Assembly (NCBI GenBank): GCA_934433135.1
Contig: CAKRZO010000003.1
Location: forward strand, 124,001-188,000
Length of the DNA stretch: 64,000 nt
Direction of reading: 5' to 3'
Origin: an uncultured Acetatifactor sp.
Lineage (GTDB): Bacteria; Bacillota; Clostridia; Lachnospirales; Lachnospiraceae
Under the pieces are notes generated by a model that worked only from the letters and a program-made list of their open reading frames with translations, was not told where the DNA came from and did not search any database. This document shows positions 59,351 through 64,000 of the stretch, in pieces. The position numbers were made by a program, and so were the translations under genes. The first letter of the stretch is position 1. Each line of letters starts with the position of its first letter.

Positions 59351-59415
59351 ATCCTTTTTCTCCGTTTTCCTGTTTCTTCTCCAGCACATTTTCTGCCGTA
59401 TGTATCCCCATTCCA

Positions 59416-59486
59416 CAGACACTTTAGTGTCGGAGGAATCTGATCGGGGCTACTTTGTGACACCTGCGGCACAAATAGCCGTGTCC
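59416..59486. repeat. REP-like repeat, family B copy 3
   Basis: CAGACACTTTAGTGTCGGAG is followed by the core hairpin GGCTACTTTGTG-ACACCTGCGG-CACAAATAGCC (59448-59480). It matches copy 1 at 17882 and the core at 24216. It lies between two dehydrogenase genes; its last base overlaps the 3' end of the gene at 59486. Confidence 0.75.
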
Positions 59487-60505
59487 TATTGTCCTACGGT
59501 ATTCCAGTCAAATAAAGTAAATACCGGGAATGTCTTATCCTGAATCAATCGGTGATAAACCTCCGTGCAGTCTAAGGGAGAGTCGATTTCATCAATTGCA
59601 CTATCCAGGGATATTCTTTTGCCGCAAAGCAGCTTCAAGATGGTCTTGATATCGTCTTTCTGGGTAAAAGCATGGGGAGAAGATTCTACCAAGGGACGCG
59701 CCATGGTATGCGCTCCTACCAGTGTAATTCCCGGGCCATGTACCTTTCGATAATAATCCACTGTAAAGTTCTTGTCTCTGGTACATCCTAACAGGGCAAT
59801 TCTTCCGAATTTTGCCATGCAATCCAGACACTCATTTAGTCCTGCACCGCTTCCTGTCACTTCAATGGCTGCACGGATGCCTCCCTCGGAAAGTTCTTTT
59901 ACTTTTTCGGCAAAGCCCTCCTCCAATGGATCCAATGCGTAGTCTGCTCCCATCTGCAGCGCCTTTTCCCTACGCTCTTTTACCGGATCTGCTACGATCA
60001 CCGGGACCGCACCGGCTGCCTTTGCAAAAGCTACCGCCATCACTCCCAGAATGCCTGCTCCCATTACCAGTACCGATTCGCCGATCTCCAGACGCACCTT
60101 TCTCAAGGCCGCTAAGGGAAATGTTCCTATATGACAAAAAGCAGCTTCCTTTAAAGATACGCCATCCGGAACCTTTACATAGTTCTCCTTCCGTACCTCA
60201 TTATAGGTGGAATGAGATGTCCAACTCATAACGACCCAGTCTCCCGTTTTTACATCCGTTACCTTTTCTCCGGTCTTAATCACCTGACCACAGCTGCTGT
60301 AACCGCAGCATCTGGGAAATACTACCTCTCCATCGCAGCAGATACTGACATTTGGATCCCCTGTGATATTGGCTCTCTCCGTTCCCGCACTGATTGCCGT
60401 ATATGCCGTTTTCACCAAAATACTGTCTTCCTGTACTTCCGGCATCGGAACTTCCAGCAGCTCGGCCGTGTTAATCTTCGTAAATACAATTCTTTGATTT
60501 TTCAT
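59486..60505 (-). CDS. Zinc-type alcohol/polyol dehydrogenase (MDR family)
   Basis: A 339-residue medium-chain dehydrogenase. The motifs include AYTAISAGTERANITGD, the catalytic-domain strand RCCGYSSCGQVIKTGEKV, and the NAD-binding VLVMGAGILGVMAVAFAKAA. The usual GHE zinc-binding motif is not conserved, so metal use is uncertain. It is probably a sugar-alcohol or inositol-type dehydrogenase acting with the Gfo/Idh protein encoded 3'. It is divergent from an AraC regulator (start 60675) that may control both. Confidence 0.8.
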   Translation of the reverse strand: MKNQRIVFTKINTAELLEVPMPEVQEDSILVKTAYTAISAGTERANITGDPNVSICCDGEVVFPRCCGYSSCGQVIKTGEKVTDVKTGDWVVMSWTSHSTYNEVRKENYVKVPDGVSLKEAAFCHIGTFPLAALRKVRLEIGESVLVMGAGILGVMAVAFAKAAGAVPVIVADPVKERREKALQMGADYALDPLEEGFAEKVKELSEGGIRAAIEVTGSGAGLNECLDCMAKFGRIALLGCTRDKNFTVDYYRKVHGPGITLVGAHTMARPLVESSPHAFTQKDDIKTILKLLCGKRISLDSAIDEIDSPLDCTEVYHRLIQDKTFPVFTLFDWNTVGQ

Positions 60506-60553
60506 CCTGACCCCGCCTTTCTTTTACCTTTTCTGATAACAAGCATGATACCT

Positions 60554-60586
60554 ACGGATTGCTTCGTACTTCGTACTCCCGCAATC
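60554..60586. repeat. Family A hairpin fragment
   Basis: CGGATTGCTTCGTACTTCGT followed by ACTCCCGCAATC matches the GGATTGC...CCCGCAATCC hairpin inside family A copy 2. Confidence 0.5.
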
Positions 60587-60605
60587 TTTTTATTATTGTA
60601 TGATC

Positions 60606-60634
60606 TTGACAGGTGTTTTTCAATGTGCTATATT
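60606..60634 (+). promoter_or_regulatory. Sigma-A promoter of the AraC regulator gene
   Basis: TTGACA (60606-60611), exactly 17 bases, and TATATT (60629-60634), 41 bases before ATG 60675. It is close to consensus. Confidence 0.8.
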
Positions 60635-60674
60635 ATCGAAAAACAGCACAATACTATTACATTCAGAGGCTATT

Positions 60675-61502
60675 ATGGAATATAATGATATAAATCTATC
60701 GAATTTGATTTTGAATAAGTACACCTCCTCCACGGATTATGTCGGTAATCTTCCCCAGGTTCTGCATCCGACGCATTCCATTGCCATCATGTTGGATGGA
60801 AGCGGGCTTTTAACATTCGAGAACAAAAAAATCACCCTGCAAAAGGGTGATGTCTTCTTTATTCCGCAAGGCAGTTCCTACCGATCTGACTGGAAAACGG
60901 ACAGCCGGTCCGGCAGCATCACTTTTTTTTCCATGCATTTCTGTTTTTATAAAGAGCCGTCCGCTTTTTTAAGAAATTACGGTGTCCAGAAAACCTCTGC
61001 GGCAGATGCAAGGGTATTGGAAGAAAAGTATGAGCAATTAAGACTTCAAATCCTTCAGGATATTTCACACCCTTCTGACGGTTTTTCCGCAGCGTCCTGC
61101 TTTTATGAAATTCTGGCTTTGACCATGCCCCATTTTATCCCGACCGGCAATAACTCTTATGAGAAAAAAATCCGACCGGCTCTGCATTATCTGGAACACA
61201 ATTACCAAGAAGATCCTTCTGTAGAAAACTTGGCCTCCCTGTGTTTTTTAAGCAAGCCCAGATTTTTTGCTTTATTCAAAGAAGTAACCGGCATGTCTCC
61301 CATCGCCTATAAGAATACAGTCCGCCTGAATCACTGCGCTGCCTATCTTCTGGTGCATCCGGACAAATCCATTGAAGAAGTGTCCTCGGCTTTCGGGTAT
61401 TCCACGCCGGTTTATTTTATCCGTCAGTTCAAAAAACAATTCGGCTCCACACCGTTTCAGTATCGAAAACGGGCGGCAAGCCCCCTGAAATATCCTCTGT
61501 AA
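60675..61502 (+). CDS. AraC family transcriptional regulator
   Basis: ATG 60675 (MEYNDINLSNLILNKYTSST), with AGAGG before it, gives 275 residues; the earlier in-frame start overlaps the promoter. The N-terminal cupin-like arm is LDGSGLLTFENKKITLQKGD and FFIPQGSSYRSD. The C-terminal helix-turn-helix pair is VENLASLCFLSKPRFFALFK and IEEVSSAFGYSTPVYFIRQF, ending KKQFGSTPFQYRKRA. It probably regulates the adjacent dehydrogenase pair and/or the PHP/MFS pair. Confidence 0.9.
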   Translation: MEYNDINLSNLILNKYTSSTDYVGNLPQVLHPTHSIAIMLDGSGLLTFENKKITLQKGDVFFIPQGSSYRSDWKTDSRSGSITFFSMHFCFYKEPSAFLRNYGVQKTSAADARVLEEKYEQLRLQILQDISHPSDGFSAASCFYEILALTMPHFIPTGNNSYEKKIRPALHYLEHNYQEDPSVENLASLCFLSKPRFFALFKEVTGMSPIAYKNTVRLNHCAAYLLVHPDKSIEEVSSAFGYSTPVYFIRQFKKQFGSTPFQYRKRAASPLKYPL

Positions 61503-61549
61503 TCCTATGCCATAAAAAATCCCTGTTTTATTTCATAGGACGCGATTTC

Positions 61550-62563
61550 TCATGCCAGGAAATAGGCGTTAGTACTTGCATGTTTTCCGGAAGCATCGGT
61601 TACGGTAAAGCGGAAATAGGTGCAGTTCTGCGGAATGGTAAATCTTGCCTCAGTAAGCAGCTCTCCGTTTTCGGCAAAAAATGCTTGGGCAACCCTGCAG
61701 TCCGTACTCATAAAAATGCGGTCCGCCGGTGAGCAACGAATAAATACTTCCCCGTCTTCCTCATACAATTCTTCGATCTTCGGTCCCTCGGAAGCATAAA
61801 AGGAACCGGCTTCCATAGCCTTTGTGATCGTACGGTATTCCAGCTTATCCGCTTTGATCATAATAAATCCGCCGCCGGAATCACATCTTCTGTCACCGTA
61901 CGGGAAGCGGTTATGATTATCGTCCGAGGCAACTGCGAAAATCCGTCTGCCTTTTCGCAGCAGATCCGTATAGACCTGTGTATTATATTCTTCATACCCT
62001 TCTACAACACAGCCGTAATTGACAATCTCAAAAGCATGCATTCCCTCATACCGGCTATAGTCGCTGTAGTCTTCCTGGGACCAGACCGGATGATTATACG
62101 TCACAAAAAATCCTTTCTGCCTTGCAATGCGCATCATCTCATTGATGCATTCCGGCTCATAGCGGCGTTCATAAAAGGGCTGAGACTTATCATACTGCAC
62201 CAGTTCCGCCGCCTGTCTTGCATTTGCAAATAAATAGGCCGGATTAAAAAAGGGTTGCTCCACATTCTCCGGAGTAAGACCTACAAAGCAAATATGGCAG
62301 GTCTTCCGATGAGACCAGTCTTTTTCCTCGTCCCTTTCGTTAATCTCTACTTCAAATCCGTTTAATGCCAGAAAATTTTCATCTGTCAATTCCGGATGAG
62401 GAACCAGTACATCATGATCCGTAAACGCTACCACAGAGTAGCCCATGGACTGATATAGTTCCTTAACCTCCGCCGGCGTAAGTTTTCCGTCGGAGTTGGT
62501 CGTATGACAATGCAGATTCGCCTTGTAAAAACGACCTTCCCGGGGTAATAAATACTTTCTCAT
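61550..62563 (-). CDS. PHP-domain phosphoesterase-like protein
   Basis: A 337-residue protein of the PHP superfamily. The metal-binding motifs are in order: LHCHTTNSDGKL near residue 17, VVAFTDHDVLV, a conserved Glu in FEVEINERDEE, TYNHPVWS and ASDDNHNR. Proteins of this type hydrolyse phosphate esters such as cyclic phosphates. The last ~90 residues form a beta-rich domain (VFIRCSPADRIFMSTDCRVA). No signal peptide is present. It is encoded 68 bases after an MFS transporter on the same strand, so it may act on an imported phosphate ester. Confidence 0.85.
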   Translation of the reverse strand: MRKYLLPREGRFYKANLHCHTTNSDGKLTPAEVKELYQSMGYSVVAFTDHDVLVPHPELTDENFLALNGFEVEINERDEEKDWSHRKTCHICFVGLTPENVEQPFFNPAYLFANARQAAELVQYDKSQPFYERRYEPECINEMMRIARQKGFFVTYNHPVWSQEDYSDYSRYEGMHAFEIVNYGCVVEGYEEYNTQVYTDLLRKGRRIFAVASDDNHNRFPYGDRRCDSGGGFIMIKADKLEYRTITKAMEAGSFYASEGPKIEELYEEDGEVFIRCSPADRIFMSTDCRVAQAFFAENGELLTEARFTIPQNCTYFRFTVTDASGKHASTNAYFLA

Positions 62564-62631
62564 TGCAAAACTCCTCCTTGTCTATTGTTTATTTACTGCT
62601 CAGTTTTTCAAATTTTCTTTTGCCTGTGTGG

Positions 62632-63855
62632 TTATTTGCGAACCTGTTTCCATCTTCCAGCATCGCACAAACACAAAAGTGTCCCTGCCGTTGCTGCAAC
62701 AGCCCACAGAATTGTTACAAACCGCCACCCTTTTACCTGGGCTGCATAGGCGATTCCATAGCTGGAAAGAGCGCTGCCCAGATAGGTGCAGGAATTCAAA
62801 AGACCGGATATAAAAGCAACATTCCCGTATTTTTTAAAGTACGGCGGAATCATACTGGTAAGAATCAGATTCACACCATGCATGCTTCCGGTTATGACCG
62901 TAGAAAGCAGAACCGACAACACTGCATCAGAATCCGGGCAGAACGCCAGAACAACCGCCCCGATACATCCCGGTAAAAACAAAGCGGCTGCGCAAAGCAT
63001 TTCATTCCGAATCAGCTTCCTGTTGACCACGGACGCCAGCTGTATGCAGACAATACTGAAAACCGGAAGCGCCACACCGGTAAGAATCGATGCCTGGCTT
63101 CCCAGATGGAAAGTCTCTGAAATGTAGGTAGGCATCCAGGTGGTAATCCCATCCCGCAATGCACCCTGCATGACGATTCCCAGCATAATCAGCCCGACTG
63201 TCACCACCAACCTGCTGCTGACGTGCAGACTTTCTTCCATATGTATCTCACCGGTCTGCTCCTCAATCGGTACAAGGTGCTTCTGCACTTTTTTCATGCC
63301 GCTTTTCCAAAGAAAAGCATAAACGCCGGCAATTGCCGCACATAAAAAGAACAGACTCTTCCATCCCAGGAAACGGATGCAGACCGGTGCCAGAAGATAG
63401 ATCACAATGGTTGCCGCAGAGGCTCCCCAGCTGACCTTTACGCAGCTCCTTTTGTATTGTTCGCTGCTCATATAAGCAGACATAATCCGGACAAGAGGCG
63501 GCCACATCAACGCCTGGGCAAATCCGTTAATGCTCCATAATACCAGTACAATATCCGGTCTTACTACAAGCGGCACCGCCGCATTCATGGCCGCAGTCGT
63601 CAATAGACCGATAAAAATCAGCAGCTGCGGCTTCACATGATCACCTAAAAAACCGCTGATCAGCTGACCGGCGCCGTAGGTTACAAAAGCGCCTGTTACT
63701 GCCATGGAAACCGCCGTCTTGGTATACCCTTCCGTACGTACAATCTCTAAAAGGACTGCGCCGTAATTGATTCTGGTCAAGTAACTGACAAAATAAGTAA
63801 GTACGCACAATACCGTCAGCAAGGTTATGCTTTTTTCTCCGGAATCTTTCTGCAT
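62632..63855 (-). CDS. MFS transporter, organophosphate:phosphate antiporter-like
   Basis: A 407-residue, 12-helix transporter. The first helix ends with FVSYLTRINYGAVLLEI, close to the R(I/D)N(Y/L) motif of OPA-type proteins such as GlpT and UhpT. The central cytoplasmic loop carries KKVQKHLVPIEEQTGEIHME. If it does import a phosphorylated sugar or alcohol, the PHP phosphoesterase encoded next could release the phosphate. The subfamily call rests on pattern only. Confidence 0.8.
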   Translation of the reverse strand: MQKDSGEKSITLLTVLCVLTYFVSYLTRINYGAVLLEIVRTEGYTKTAVSMAVTGAFVTYGAGQLISGFLGDHVKPQLLIFIGLLTTAAMNAAVPLVVRPDIVLVLWSINGFAQALMWPPLVRIMSAYMSSEQYKRSCVKVSWGASAATIVIYLLAPVCIRFLGWKSLFFLCAAIAGVYAFLWKSGMKKVQKHLVPIEEQTGEIHMEESLHVSSRLVVTVGLIMLGIVMQGALRDGITTWMPTYISETFHLGSQASILTGVALPVFSIVCIQLASVVNRKLIRNEMLCAAALFLPGCIGAVVLAFCPDSDAVLSVLLSTVITGSMHGVNLILTSMIPPYFKKYGNVAFISGLLNSCTYLGSALSSYGIAYAAQVKGWRFVTILWAVAATAGTLLCLCDAGRWKQVRK

Positions 63856-64000
63856 CTTTCTCTAAACCTGCTTTCTTCTTTCGGTTCTGCCCCGATTCTT
63901 TTTCTCTTTTATGATATATTCTACAGATTGCTTTACGCTCTCACAATCCTCCTCGAACATTCACATACTATAAAGCTATGTTCCGCTTTTATGCTCCCCC
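63856..64000. other. Upstream region of the MFS gene with family A fragment
   Basis: CAGATTGCTTTACGCTCTCA with CAATCCTCC (63924-63950) resembles the ATTGC...GCAATCC hairpin of family A in decayed form. No gene is seen before the window end, and the promoter for the MFS gene could not be assigned. Confidence 0.35.

Overview
The window looks like a chromosome segment of a spore-forming gut Clostridium, most likely a Lachnospiraceae (cluster XIVa) member. The reasons are AGGAGG-type ribosome sites, a holB-ricT-trmN6-rsmI housekeeping run, SpmA and CotF-like spore proteins, CUT1 sugar ABC cassettes, many AraC regulators, and several families of short palindromic repeats. The organism call is inference; no rRNA or tRNA gene was seen.

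Layout. (1) 1-12.7 kb, minus strand: a carbohydrate/aldarate locus. A PrpR-like regulator lies upstream of garR, a DHDPS-family aldolase/dehydratase, glucarate dehydratase gudD, a solute-binding lipoprotein, two permeases, a GH2 beta-galactosidase and the start of another glycosidase. (2) 12.7-13.8 kb: a MITE-like element and three tiny genes. (3) 13.8-27.4 kb: an accessory block. A minus-strand operon (two zinc-ribbon proteins, a DUF4428-like protein, a membrane zinc-ribbon protein, three lipoproteins) diverges from a plus-strand signalling array (two membrane kinase-like proteins, a NarL-type regulator, a pseudo-receiver, an orphan solute-binding lipoprotein, a membrane-anchored LuxR regulator). 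This is the best candidate for an undescribed system. (4) 27.4-28.6 kb: azlC and azlD. (5) 28.7-35.3 kb: an AraC regulator divergent from a U32-like protein, three tandem QueG-like double [4Fe-4S] proteins and a Gfo/Idh/MocA oxidoreductase.

(6) 35.3-41.5 kb: a short AbrB-like protein, spmA, a lipoprotein, a metallophosphoesterase, a decayed AAA/DUF4143 ATPase, an O-antigen-ligase-like membrane protein and two small spore-coat-like proteins. (7) 41.8-45.7 kb: pepF, intact phoU, and a pst operon reduced to fragments of pstS, a permease gene and pstB behind a possible Pho box. (8) 45.7-53.7 kb: rsmI, trmN6, ricT with a very long tail, holB, a guanylate-kinase-like gene, an L,D-transpeptidase and an asparaginase. 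(9) 53.8-64 kb: AraC regulators, hicAB, orphan rhaA, a quinone oxidoreductase, and a sugar-modification set (Gfo/Idh/MocA, Zn alcohol dehydrogenase, PHP phosphoesterase, MFS transporter).

Four short dispersed repeat families occur between genes. A (about 180-217 bp, inverted ends) and D (about 185 bp, inverted ends) resemble MITEs. B (core hairpin about 33 bp) and C (about 70-100 bp) are REP-like. One B copy lies inside a coding sequence. Coordinates were worked out by eye from the sequence and family calls come from motif recognition; no database search was run.
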